Positions 1 through 11,180 of a stretch of DNA of 64,000 bases are shown one piece after another. Position 1 is the first letter of the stretch; the number at the start of each line of letters is the position of its first letter. The notes beneath the pieces were generated by a model. That model was given only the letters and a program-made list of their open reading frames with translations. It did not search any database and was not told the origin of the DNA. Made by a program: the position numbers and the translations under genes. The DNA is from Microbotryum silenes-acaulis (lineage: Eukaryota > Basidiomycota > Microbotryomycetes > Microbotryales > Microbotryaceae): assembly GCA_003665825.1 (NCBI GenBank), contig QPFY01000002.1, positions 1,426,001-1,490,000 on the forward strand, written 5' to 3'.

Positions 1-138
1 GAGTCGCCTGCTGGAAGAGTCCGAAATGCCCCGAAACAGCCGAGAAGCGAGCACAGGAGAGCAAAGGCGGCGGTTGACACGTTGACAGGCTAGTCGCGAC
101 GTGCTTCTCTCTCCTCTTCCGCCGACAACGACGCCGAA

Positions 139-2377
139 ATGAACATCTTCACAATCCGAGAAGCCCTCATCAAAAATCCCTCTTCATATCATCATGGTCT
201 CATTCCCTTCCCGGAATTTGAGGATCGTCATGGTCAACTCACCGCCGATCCTCAATTCGCCCCCTATCGCACCGAATGGGACGCGTATCGCAAGCACCTG
301 GTCGAACTCGAAAGGGATGGACCTCTCCCACCGGTAAGTTTTCATTTACATACTGATCGCTTGCTGCATTGCAGACCTTCTGATGATGTCTGTGGCACTT
401 TCACAGCCGCCTCTGAAGCCTTGCCGAGAGGAGTCGGGCGCACGGGCCGCCGCGAATGAGGTCACCATGCTCGACCTGATCTCGTCGCCTGCAAAAAATC
501 GCCAACAAAGCGAATCCCTCAAGCCCTCTCTCGACATACAAAGGGCTCGACTTCAGCCTCGACCTCGTCTCAAAAGGCTAAGCCCAAGCCTCAAAAGCTT
601 GGACCGAAAGCGAAGGGCGCGGCGACCACCGCGCAGATTGTCAAGGTCCTTGACTATCAAAAATGGCACAAGTTGACGCTCACGGCCACCGTCAAGTATT
701 TCAACAATTCGCCAAACCACCGAGACATCCCGATCTTGAGCCAGCCAAAGCTCACGCAATGGCGCAAAAAGGAAGACGAGCATCGCGCCCTTCTCGAAAG
801 CGGTCAAGGAAGCATGAGGCGCAACAACAGCGTCATGCACCCGAACCTGGAAAAGGCGCTGGCAATCTGGTGTACTCAAGCTCTCGAGCAGAACACCACC
901 ATCACCACCGATGTATTGCGCCTGAAAGGTCAACAACTTGCCGACAAACTCGAGATTCGGGATTTCGCCTTTTCGAACGGCTGGCTTCAGGGCTTTAAGA
1001 AAAGGTACTCGCGTGATTCTTGTTCCAGTCAGCCGTTCTACATTGTCTGAATTTCCTCTTTGTGAATCTAGACACAATCTTCGCTCTTACAAGTTCCATG
1101 GCGAAGGCGAGAAGGTCGATGCGAAAACGCTCGAAGAGGAGCGCAAAAGAGTCGTCGATCTTACGAACAAGTACGACCCAAGTGATATCTTCAACATGGA
1201 CGAAACCGGTCTCTTCTACGCTATGCGTCCGTCTACGGGCCTTGCTCGGAACGGTCGAAATGGTGTCAAGATGAATAAGACTCGCATCACCTTCGCTTTC
1301 ACGGTCAACGCCGACGGATCGGAACGGCTCCCTCCCTTCATCATTGGTAGCGCGGCGAAGCCTCGTAGCTTCAACAAAAAACCAGCCAGCTACTACAATC
1401 ATTACTATCGATCGAACAAGAAGGCGTGGATGACTGGCGAGCTTTACGTCGAATGGTTGAAAGCCCGGAATCTCGAGCTTCGCAGCAAGGGCCGAAAAGT
1501 GCAACTCTGGCTCGATAACTTCTCGGGACGCACGAGGGATGTTGATTCCATCACCAACATCGAAGTTCATTATTTTGCACCCAATATGACGTCAAGAATC
1601 CAGCCGCTCGATCAAGGATTCATTGCGAGCTTCAAGGCAGAAGGTGAGTCCCGAGGTTTGAGACTGTTTTCCAACCTATCTGATCAATGATGATGCACTC
1701 TGCTTAATAGGTTCATCCGTCATGTTATTGCAAGGTTCGACGATGGTCAAACCGGCGACGATATCTACGCAATCGATCAGCTTCGAGCGATGAATCTTGC
1801 GAGACAGGCGTGGAACGACATCCGCCCCGAGACGATTGCCAACTGCTGGCGCCACGCTCAAATCTTGTCTGATCGCAAGAACAAAGGATCGACCGACCAT
1901 ACACCTCTTCCGAACGGTCGCGGGCCTCTCGATGGCGATCGCGGCATCATCAACGCGATGAACGCTCTGAAGACGGCGAACGATGAGCTGGTCGAAAAGG
2001 GGATAGTTACGAGCAACGAGAAGATGAGTATCCACTTTCTCGTCGATGTGGAGAAGTAGAACCTTGCTGGTGGGGCTGAAATGACCGATCAGGAGATTGT
2101 GGACCTGGTCATTGCCGAAGAGTTGGAGGAGAATTGCGAGGGAGAAGGAGGAGAGGAGGAAGCGGAGATAGAGCTCCGACCGGCGGAGCGAACGACGCTG
2201 AAGGAGGCAATCTCAGCGCTTGATGTTTTCCTTAGGTTTGCTATGAATGGGTACTCAGGTCCAACGGATTTGATTTCTTTTGAGGACGAGGCTAGGAGGA
2301 TTCGCAGGACTCTTGTTGCCGAGCAGGATGCCGCGAGGATTCAGACGACAATGACTTCGTATTTCCAGCGTCAGTAG
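139..2377 (+). pseudogene. pogo/Tigger-type DDE transposase, degenerate
   Basis: A decayed DNA-transposon transposase. A CENP-B/Tc5-like helix-turn-helix region is readable at about 660-1003 (motif NGWLQGFKKR). A GT-AG intron (1005-1071) joins it to the DDE_1 catalytic domain at 1072-1645. The catalytic aspartates sit in FNMDETGLFY, LWLDNFSGR and IQPLDQGFIASFKA. The tail continues at 1711-2377 with the lysine/acidic C-terminus usual for this family. Three lesions are visible. The frame changes near an A-run at 492-497. The intron at about 1644-1710 joins out of frame with the following exon. An in-frame TAG lies at 2057-2059, after which the same frame stays open to 2377. The start at 139 is the first ATG of the open frame; an intron at 334-406 is possible. 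Terminal inverted repeats were not found. Family assignment is secure; I infer it is not functional. Confidence 0.8.
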
Positions 2378-4175
2378 GTCAAGATATTTTTTCTTGGAGC
2401 TTTCAAAACTTGTTAGATGTCATCATGCCTCAGTAGAGGCCGTACATTGGCTGCAATTCAGTAATTCGGGCCTTCTGAATTTCCTCCCCCTCAAAAGTCA
2501 ATGTATCGACTCAAACGATGCACGAAAATTCTTGATTTGATGTAGGAAGCTCAAAAACGGAGTTTCAGGTCATAATGTAGTGATCTGAAGCCGAACTCTC
2601 CAAGCGTATACCTGTCTTAATTTATGGGAAAATCCGTCCACCGAAAATATAAATTTTCTCAGGTCTGACTGTAGCACATTTCTCCGAGCCTGAACGCGCC
2701 AGTAGGCCGACTCGCTCTAAGCACTATCTCCTCAGCTCCGGTGGGACCATACTTGGCTAGGTATTGGACCTTATCTAAAGTGGGCGCCGGTAGTAGGTAC
2801 CATAGCCACTGTCTACCTTTCCGGACTAAGCCGGCAGTCGTACACTAAGAACAGCTAAGAACATCCGCATATACCCATTTCCTGTTTTCCTTGTCGAGCC
2901 TCTCCCCTTTTGCACCCAACGAGCCCTAAGAGTACTCCTCTTTCCGCTTCGGCCACTCTTGAGTAGTTGAGCCGTTCAGACACCTCCTGTTGCGATTGGA
3001 TCTAGCCCAGCACGGGTCTTGTAACGCACCGCTCGTGTGGCCGGCCCCCTATCGCAAATCGCGCTAGTCAAGTCGAACCTCCGAAGCCACGATGGCGGCG
3101 ATTTCAAGCGATCCAAGTCCTCAAGCTCGATACGACTCGAGCTTTCTGGCTTCGTTCGGAGGTGCGATTGCGCTTTGTGCGTTCGTCTGCAGCGCCTTAG
3201 CGAGGTTTGCGACGATCGTGTTTCGAGAACCGTTCTTTACTAATTGGGTTCAGCGAGTCCGAGGATTGACCCTTGTTGCCTCAATTTCAATGATGTACAC
3301 TGAAGGTCTTCGCACCTCACTTTTTTGATAGATTCGCAAACGCAATCCTCAGGTACGTCCAACACCGGAAAAAGATTCCGCCGAATCGCAAGCTGATTAT
3401 GTATCTCGCTGTCCCCCCTCCTTCAATTCAACACTGCTGGCCCGAGGTTATCGCACTGATATGGGTACTCGGCAGACCACCCCTCGTTGACATTCAGCTA
3501 CGAGCGAGACCGTTAGGGATGACGCCAAAACAGTCCAGTCTCGTCATCTGGCGCCACATCGATGTTGTCGTCGAAGGATAGCGAGCTCACTTTGTGCTGG
3601 CTCTGGTGCGCCGCCCCACAAGGACCCGGCTTGCGGCGTCGTCGTGGACAGTAGTCTTCGTAGTATTTTTCGATAGAATTGGTATCTATATGGACTGCTG
3701 CTCTCCTTTTAATCGGCCCCAACACTCCTTTCGGCGCTAAGCATGCTGGGTCTGCAGGTTCAACTTCAGGGCTCGGACAGCGACGGGCATCGACGGGCAT
3801 CGGGAGAACGGCGGAGCTCAACCTTGCTATTGATCGATTGATCGCCGCAGTTTCCAGGTCCGCGCGAATGCATCTATTCCAAGTGATCAAAAGCCAAGAA
3901 GCAGGTTTTTAAAGGCTCGGGAGTGATCTAGTGCCAAAAGGAACCGATTATCTCGCCTGCTCGCTCACGCGAAATAAATAAGCATAATGCGCTTACCACG
4001 ACCTCATCGGAAAGATCGACAGAGGTTCGGCCTCGGTGACCGGATGGCAACACGGTCGTCTTCTTGCCGCGAACTCGTCGCCACCGCCCCCGTTCGTCTC
4101 TTCCCGCTACAAGCTCGACAGAGCTTACGCACACGAAGCTGCCAGGTCGGGTTCAAGAACCAAAGTTGGGCAGTG
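2378..4175. other. intergenic, no recognisable gene
   Basis: About 1.8 kb between the transposase relic and GGPP synthase. Short open frames occur on both strands (for example around 3092-3328 and 3513-3890), but none carries a motif I recognise or joins into a longer protein by plausible splicing. The stretch from 3987 stays open into the GGPP synthase first exon, so an N-terminal extension of that enzyme cannot be excluded. Confidence 0.5.
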
Positions 4176-5823
4176 ATGGAGTTCTACGAGAACTTTATAT
4201 CCAAAGTCCAGAGTGCTCCAACTTGGTCCGACGACTCTGAAAGGGTGAGTGGGGGGGGGGGTTCGAAAGAGGCGAGGCGCCTTCCCCGAACGAAGGAAGC
4301 GGGGTTGGCTGTTCAACGGGGACACGAGGCCAAGCTTAGCTCGAGCTGAGGCAGGACTACACCCGAACAGATCCTCGTGGAGCCCTATACCTATCTCGCT
4401 TCCGTACCAGGGAAAGAAATTCGATCGGCCTTAATGGATGCGTTCAATGCTTGGATCCAAGTGCCGGCAGAGGATCTCGCGGTCGTCAAGAAGCTCGTCG
4501 GGATGTTGCATACCGCCAGTCTGTTGTAGGTAGCTTGCGCTGTTGTGAAGTCAGGGAAGTGCTCACGGTGCATGTTTTTACGAAACAGGATGGACGACGT
4601 CGAGGATGACTCTCATCTGCGGAGAGGGATGCCAGGTTCGTGCTTGTGCACCGAGAGCACGTGATGTCACCAACTTAATCATATCTCCCATCATTTTGTG
4701 CTCCTAGTCGCTCACAAGATCTACGGAATTCCTCAAACGATCAATTCGGCCAACTATGTCTACTTTCTCGCGTACCAAGAGCTGCAGAGGATCAAGCCTA
4801 GACCGGGCGTCTCAAAGGTCGAAGAGATGGTTACGGGTCAGCCGGGGGAAGAAGTGCTTGTTACACTAGGATCGAGCGAGAAATTGACTCGAAAACTTTG
4901 TTTCGAACAGAGGAGTTATTGAACCTGCATCGAGGACAAGGGATGGATCTCTTTTGGCGAGAAAATCTGATTTGCCCGACCGAGCCCGAATATATCGACA
5001 TGGTCAACAACAGTGGGTTCCTGTGCACGCTCGCGTCCTCAACCTGCGAGTTTGCTGACTATGTGACGAGTGCGACAGAAACTGGTGGCTTGTTTCGGAT
5101 AGCAATCAAGTTGATGATGGCCGCTTCGACAGAGGATCCGCCTCGGTGGGTCCCGTTTGAACTTTCGAGAGTACCCAAAATGTCCCTTGGAAGACCATTC
5201 AGTTGACACAACTTGCCGCGCAAAGTGACTATGTTCCCCTCGCCAACTTGATCGGCATCATCTTTCAAATCCGAGACGACTACGTCAATCTCCAATCGGC
5301 TCAAGTAACGTTTTTTCAACTCGGGTCCAAATTTTGGCGCGCCAAAGACGCTGAGCTGACCTTTTCCGTAATTTTACCTTCTCAGTATGCCCACAACAAA
5401 GGGTATTGCGAAGACCTATCGGAAGGTAAATTTTCCTTCCCGATCGTGCACGCCATCCGATCCGATACGTCGAATCGACAACTCCTGAGTAAGTCCAGCC
5501 CCAAAGCCTCATCTCACCTCTGGCAACTCCGATCTGAACATCCTCCCCCTCTGGTTTTCCCAGACATCCTCCGCGAACGCCCTTCCTCTCCTTCACCTAA
5601 GGCCTACGCGGTCCATTATATGACGGACCGAACAAAGTCATTCGCGTATACTCGACAAGTACTCTCGAGCCTGATGACGCAAGCGAGGGAGGAGGTCCAT
5701 CGCTTAGGTGGAAACCAGTTCGTGTCGACGATCTTGGATCAACTCGTCGTGAAGGAGGAGGTCGATCCGGCGACGCAGTTGGGGTCGAGTGCCGCCGTGA
5801 GTGGGGGGAAAGCGGGGGATTGA
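4176..5823 (+). CDS. BTS1: Geranylgeranyl diphosphate synthase
   Basis: Trans-prenyltransferase that condenses farnesyl diphosphate with isopentenyl diphosphate to give GGPP for protein prenylation and, in pigmented fungi, carotenoids (crtE). Nine exons are inferred: 4176-4244, 4371-4525, 4589-4635, 4708-4836, 4911-5012, 5079-about 5149, 5203-5304, 5386-5488 and 5564-5823. The first aspartate-rich motif is [15 protein letters not shown], followed by [17 protein letters not shown]. The family motif [15 protein letters not shown] is present, and the second aspartate-rich motif is [10 protein letters not shown] (DDxxN, usual in fungal GGPP synthases). [15 protein letters not shown] follows. The exon 6/7 junction is uncertain: the best-looking donor (GTGGGT at 5146) is one base out of phase, while a weaker donor at 5150 keeps the frame. 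Intron 1 starts with a run of G residues. The start ATG is chosen because it gives the usual short N-terminus; 3987 is an in-frame alternative. Confidence 0.9.
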
Positions 5824-6030
5824 TTGGGGCATGTGAGTTTTTAACACTTTGTTGTACATCTATTTGAGAGGTTCGAAGTGAGAATTCGCACCACGTTTCA
5901 GTGAAAAGAAGTTTGTGCGGTGGCGCGGGTACAAATCTTGTCCGCTCAGGGCGAAGCAAATATGGGCGAAAAAGACTGCTTTGGATTGTACGAAATAGAT
6001 GATTCACTTCGGAAAGGCTGTGCACGCTAA

Positions 6031-6963
6031 TCAAGCATCAACAACTCGAACGACGACCTCCTGCGACCACCAAAAAACCGATTGCTCAGGATCAGTATTG
6101 AAATCCGCCCAAGGCTGAAACCTCGGCCCGTGCTCAAGATACGTACGATATTGCCCTGCACGGCCCTCGAATAAGGGCACAATTGATGCGCCTGTTGTAC
6201 GAGCTTCTGAATCTCGACCTCCTCGAGGCCGACTTGTTGCAAAGGTTTCTTGAGCACTTCGAGTTCGACCGCGAGGAGGAAACCCTGCGTGATTAATGGA
6301 CGTGTGTGTGTGGGTGGGTAGGTGGGTGACGTCATGCGTTTAGGGGTGGGTGAGCTACGAGGTCCTTTTTGTTGCGGGATGGAGCGGGGGGGAAATGTGC
6401 GAGATGTGATACGTACGGGTAGTTTCTCGGTCTTGTCCTTGCCGATCGATACGAGGGCTCGCACGGTGGTCGATTTGGGCAAAGGTTTGTGCTTGGGGAA
6501 CAAGGAGCCGTGGGTTGCGCCGAGGGCCGAGAGGAAGCAGGTCGAGTAGCTGTTCCGCGGTAGGGGCGGTCAGTGTTGGGGGGTTTGATCTGATCACCCA
6601 GGGGAGGGTCAGATGATTACTTACGCAGCACCGAACAGTTGCTCGGGGTTCGATTCGCCCCCCGCCGGTCCTGCCCGCGTCGTCGAGAGGCTGAGGTCAT
6701 CAGACAAAGGTCTCTCTGGAGACTCCTGGTGAGCGCAGACACCAAAGCGCACCTTTACTACCCCCCATCTCCTTGGGCATACCCATCGTCAAATCGAGGA
6801 CCTTTTCCGGGGTGGAGACGTTCCCCTGGGCGCGGGATCCGGTCGAAGTCGTGGTGGAAGTGTAGAGCGTCGGATGCAAGGTCGACAGGGAGCGAATAGC
6901 GGCCGGGGCTCGACGGGTCGAGGACGTAGCTGCGAGGCTGGCGATTCTTCCAAGAGCAAACAT
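6031..6963 (-). CDS. Mitochondrial Ohr/OsmC-family organic hydroperoxide reductase
   Basis: Thiol peroxidase of the Ohr/OsmC fold that reduces organic hydroperoxides using two active-site cysteines. Five exons are inferred: 6963-6762, 6670-6625, 6549-6417, 6284-6147 and 6114-6031, giving 200 residues in continuous frame. The N-terminus (MFALGRIASLAATSSTRRAP) is rich in Arg and Ser and lacks acids, a typical mitochondrial presequence. The domain begins with TPEKVLDLTMGMPKEMGG, then NPEQLFGAAYSTCFLSALG with the first cysteine, and QLCPYSRAVQGNI with the second. It ends FNTDPEQSVFWWSQ near the C-terminus. Ohr proteins in bacteria are about 140 residues; the extra length is the presequence. The gene is divergent from COX20, with 258 bp between start codons. 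Function is inferred from the family; which thiol reductant it uses cannot be read here. Confidence 0.88.
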
Positions 6964-7221
6964 GGTCAGTAAAGGGGGGGGGGGCGTTATGGAGTATACC
7001 GAGCGCGGAGGAGGAGAGGAAGGGGGGGAAAGAGCCCAACGAGGCAGGCCTGCTCTCGTGTCAAATGTGGGGGGACCGTATCTGGAATTTGTCAAGCCGG
7101 CGAAAGCGAGCTGCTGCTGTGCGGAAGTGGCCGATCGCCAGAGTCGAAATCACTCACACTCTCTCTCTCTCTCCGACCGCATCTTGCAGCGCAATAGCAT
7201 CAACACTACCGACCATTCACG
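6964..7221. promoter_or_regulatory. Shared divergent promoter of the Ohr gene and COX20
   Basis: The 258 bp between two divergent start codons must hold the promoters of both mitochondrial genes. A G-run lies at about 6969-6978, and a pyrimidine tract with a CT repeat at 7158-7173 sits about 50 bp before the COX20 ATG. CT-rich leaders are common in basidiomycete promoters. No TATA box was recognised. Confidence 0.45.
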
Positions 7222-8063
7222 ATGTCGACCTCCACAACACCAGCGCAACCGTCCACCTCGACCTCGACCTCGAACTCAACCCCACCCGATCACTCAGCTA
7301 CACCTCCCTCTACCCCGTCCAAACCCGGTATCCTCGACGCCCTCCATACGATCTCCCCCTTGGACGACATCAAGAAACTGCCCTCCATCCCCTGTGCCCG
7401 ATACTCGCTCCTGTTCGGGATCGTAGCCGGTGTTTCGGTCGGCGCATTGAGGTTCCTGTTTGGTACTCGAAGGGGTGGTTGGGCGACGCAGGCGCCAAGA
7501 TGGAGTCAAGTTGGCGTGGCCGCGAATTGGGCCGTCGGGGCTTGGGGGGTCGGTAGTTTGGGCGCATGGTAAGTTATCGTTTTCGGGACTTTGAAAAGTG
7601 TGGATCGGACGAGAGAGGAGAGAGGCGCTTGGCTGACTTTTTCTGTTTCCTTTTTGCCGGCCAAACCCTTCTGCCGAACTCTTCAACTCTCACCCCGTCC
7701 CCTTTGCCAATTCAACTCTCCACCTCAACCCATACAACCCCACCCCACCCACCCCATTCGACCCAAAAACCATTCAAAAAAAAAAACGCCTACAGGGAAA
7801 CATGTCGAGCGCGCCAATCGTCCGAAGCGGCGCGAATGGCGGCCCTCGTCGCCGAAGTCAAAGCCCGAAGATCGTCCCGCACCGGACCTAAATCCTCCTT
7901 CGATCCACCCGAAGGCGCGGCGGTCGATGCCCAGCCGAGGATCGGAGGCTTCTTGGTCGGCGAACGGGGGAGGGAAATCGTTTTGGAACAACAACGGAGG
8001 GCGGCGACGGCGACGGACGTAGATCCAAGTAGTGCTGGGGCGACGACACGGCGGTTGGTTTGA
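7222..8063 (+). CDS. COX20: Cytochrome c oxidase assembly protein COX20
   Basis: Inner mitochondrial membrane chaperone that handles newly made Cox2 during cytochrome c oxidase assembly. Two exons (7222-7568 and 7796-8063) give 204 residues. A Ser/Thr/Pro-rich N-terminus is followed by the core LPSIPCARYSLLFGIVAGVS with the first membrane segment, then GALRFLFGTRRGG. A second hydrophobic segment (AANWAVGAWGVGSLGAW) runs into ETCRARQ. The pattern PCAR-LLFGI, two closely spaced membrane helices and a Cys-Arg segment followed by a charged helix matches the family. The intron is long (227 nt) and ends in a CA/T-rich tract with an A-run just before the acceptor. It is divergent from the Ohr gene and convergent with the MAPKK gene, whose stop is 298 bp away. 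Confidence 0.87.
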
Positions 8064-8360
8064 GTTGATACAAGAGATGGAACGAAGTACTACAACCGCT
8101 CCCCAAAAAAACTCCAGTGGGAATTTGCTGCGGTGCATCATTGCAAAGGCTGTACAACTTGAATGAGAAAAGTGGTGGGGGAAGGAGCCAGAAGGAAGAA
8201 AGAAGCCGTCCCGATCGAGAACTTGCAAGTTACAAATGATAAGAGGGTCCGAAAACGAAACGGAGAAGTGATGGGGTTGCTGTGGTTGGTTGAGAGAGAT
8301 CGATTGCTTTCCGTGCGGGACTCGTCCTTGGGGCTTTTCGGGGTTGTTTCGGGTGCGAGA

Positions 8361-10664
8361 TCAAGGGATCGTCCGGGCGAACGCTTCGACGTCCGTATCG
8401 GAGGCCATCGCGTCGACGAGCCATTTGTATTCCTGTACACGAGCAACAATTCGCCAACGAGTCAGCCCATGAACTGCTGACCCTGTCAAGCAACACGTAC
8501 CAATAACTCCTTCGGCGTCGGCCTTGCGAGGTCCTTCGGCAACGGCCCCTTCTTCTTGACGTTCCACCCGATCGGTTCCTTCCTCAGCATCGCATTGACG
8601 AACTCTTGCGCCTCGGGACTGAAACGATTCGCGGGGAGAGATGGAGCTGGTTCGTTGACGATGTACTGCAATAGTTCGAGGATGGACATTTGATGGCCTG
8701 ATCCGGCGAGAGAGACACCAGCGACGCTCCGACGTTTGCGACCGTCATTCCGCGCGGCATCGGTATCGGCATCGACAGCAGCGTCAACACTACCACCACC
8801 GGCTTTGCGCCGTGCGACCCGCTTCTGTTCAGCGGCTTCCAACGTCCCCGCCCGTTCCTCAGGTCGCACGGGAGACAGCGTCTCATCACCGGGGTAATCC
8901 TCATCCGCAATGCGCGCCAACCTCGCCGATCGTTTGTCGAGCACAACGACTTCTTCGTCGTCGCTTTCGTCGTCGCTACGACCGTCGTCGGACGAAAAGG
9001 GGAAGCGCCCAATCGCGAGTTCGACGAGGGTGATACCAAGTGACCAAACGTCGGATTTGACCGTATACGGATCACCGGAGATGCGTTCGGGCTGCGGAGC
9101 GTGCGGGAGGGGAAAAGCTGATGAGCTCCTGAGAGAATGCGCGGGCCACGACTCGCACGAGCACACTCACGCTCATGTAGGTGCTGGTCCCGACGAAGGT
9201 GTCGGCGATCGAGTTGATGAGTTCGCCCGAGACGCCAAAATCGCAAATCTTGATCTGGCCTGCCGAGTTCAGCAATACGTTCGAGGGCTTGACGTCTGCG
9301 AGAAGTGGGGAGGGTAAGTGCCACGATTCGGGCACGAAGGTCGTTCAAGAAGCGCGAGGGACTGACCTCGATGCATGATTTTGTGGACGTCGTAAAGGTA
9401 TGTCAGACCCGAGACGACGGCGAGCGCAATCTTGCCCAATATCGGTTCGGGTATAGGGCCGACGCGTTTGTATATCTGGTCCAAAGAGCTGGGAGGTGGG
9501 ATCACCGCGCGTCAGCCTCCGACTTTTCGTCGTCCGAGCCCACACACATCGCTTACTCACCCCTTGTCCATATATTCCATGCACATGCAAATATACGGGT
9601 CTTGAAGGTACGCGCCGTAGAACGAGACGATGAAAGGGGACGAGCAATCGTGCATGATTTGTAACTCGCGAAGAATCTGCTTGCGTGTCGTCGCCGATGT
9701 CGCGATGTGTACGACCTACAGAAGGGGACGCGCATGAAAGAAATCAGTTCTGGGGTTGCGAACGTGAAGGCCTCAGTGGGATATGCGTCCAAGAACGAAC
9801 CTTTTTGGCCATGATCGCCTGGGTCGGGACATGCCGACAGCGCGTGACGGTCCCACCATTGCCGCTCCCAAGCTCCTCCAAAACCTCCAAGTCCTCGGTC
9901 CGCAAGTCAAGCTTGAATTCGACGCCAAGTTCGAGCGTTGCCAATTGTTCGCTCAACCGGTTCTGATACCTCGCACGATCCTGGGACATGCTGACGCCGG
10001 AAGCGTTAGACGACAGCGACGAAGCCGACAACCCCCCGGGAGTGATGGGCAACAACGGCGAGGAAGCCGATGACGAAGCCGAGGTCGCCGACGACGCGAT
10101 CGATCGACGCGAGGTCGTACGGGACGAACCCGAGACTTGGATCGGGGCCGAAGTCTTTGAACTTCGAGGAGCTCTCGCGCCGACGAATTCGCCCCCACCT
10201 GCACACGTCGCGCCGCGGGTCGAGGACGAATCGTTGCCGCCGGCACTGAGCAGTTCCGCGGCCGAGGTGTTGGATAATGTGCCCGGTTTGGCCGCTTCGG
10301 CTGTAAGGGCCAGACCTTTCTTGTTGCGGTTCTTGCGGGCCGAGAGTGGAGTGGGTGTGGTCGCAGTTGGCGTGGCGGCCGCGTCCGCTTCGGCTGTTGC
10401 CGAGGTCGAGGTCGAGGTCGAGGTCAAGGTCGATGACGACGGCGCCGAGCACGAGGACGAGATCACTAGTCGAGGGCGGGGCGGCGCAGAAGGACTGGCA
10501 CTCGTACCCGTGCTCGATATCAACCTCGATGATGTCCTGACGGGGATTGCGGGTGCTGGTCGGGAGTGGGCAGCGGCGTTCACGGGCTGACTTGGACGAG
10601 GCTCGTCATTCAGGAAGGGGCCAGCTGCTGCACCACTCGACGAAAAGGTCTTCGCGTCGGCCAT
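8361..10664 (-). CDS. STE7: MAP kinase kinase, Ste7/Fuz7 type (pheromone/morphogenesis pathway)
   Basis: Dual-specificity kinase that activates the Fus3/Kss1-type MAPK. Six exons (10664-9801, 9715-9561, 9488-9367, 9295-9171, 9091-8501, 8432-8361) give 642 residues in unbroken frame. The first 260 residues are low-complexity Ser/Thr/Ala/Pro. Within them, [11 protein letters not shown] (about 110-120) looks like a MAPK docking site: a basic cluster followed by L-x-L. Kinase motifs are [41 protein letters not shown] and TSTYMSPERI. The SIADT activation loop with GELINS separates it from Pbs2 (SLAKT) and Mkk-type kinases (GVLVES). Between RFPF and SILELLQYI there is an unusually long acidic insert of about 100 residues (about 455-555), in the place of the proline-rich insert of animal MEKs. 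The start is the only ATG that leaves a normal leader. Confidence 0.9.
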
Positions 10665-11180
10665 GTCTACCTCTTGGTGTGGGAGTGACAAGAAGAGGGA
10701 GAAAGCGCACAATACGTCTGTCTATTGACCGGCGAGGGGGCGATGGGATCGAGCTCGAGAGGGGATACGGGGGCGGAAGGGGTGCCAATCAATCTCAGTG
10801 GGAGCGACGGCAGCGGGTGAAGGACAGTTGAGCGACCCTTTGACCGGCGGGCAAGTGCATTTCAAATTCAGCCCCGATCTCACGCCGTCTCACGTGCGTG
10901 CATTAATTAGCGCCATTGCAACTTGAGCAGCCGATTGTGGATCACGAACGATCCTTGCAAACGAACGCCTGAATATTTTCCAAGTGCGCACTCTAGTGCT
11001 ATCGAGGATTTTCTTGGAGTAAAGCACAGGAGACCGGACCTATCTCACATGCTCAATAAAGCGAAGCCCACGCACGGCCGTCCTTCCGCCAAATCCTCTG
11101 AGCCGAATGTTTCGCACAGCACACCTTGCACGCATCGTTTCTTCTAAGGATACAAACAAAACGGAACCACCCCCTGTTCT
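10665..11180. other. intergenic: MAPKK promoter and uL29m 3' region
   Basis: 516 bp upstream of the MAPKK start and downstream of the uL29m stop, both genes being on the minus strand. A G/A-rich tract lies just upstream of the MAPKK start. No open frame with a recognisable product and no clear regulatory motif were seen. Confidence 0.4.

Noticed and set aside
4249..4262. G-runs (also near 53683 and 56250) as functional G-quadruplex elements
   Set aside because: Single homopolymer runs in introns or repeats with no paired tracts; likely slippage products.
9988..10590. 200-codon plus-strand frame rich in Val/Glu/Asp repeats
   Set aside because: Shadow of the low-complexity Ser/Thr N-terminus of the MAPKK; the GAGGTC hexamer repeat produces it.
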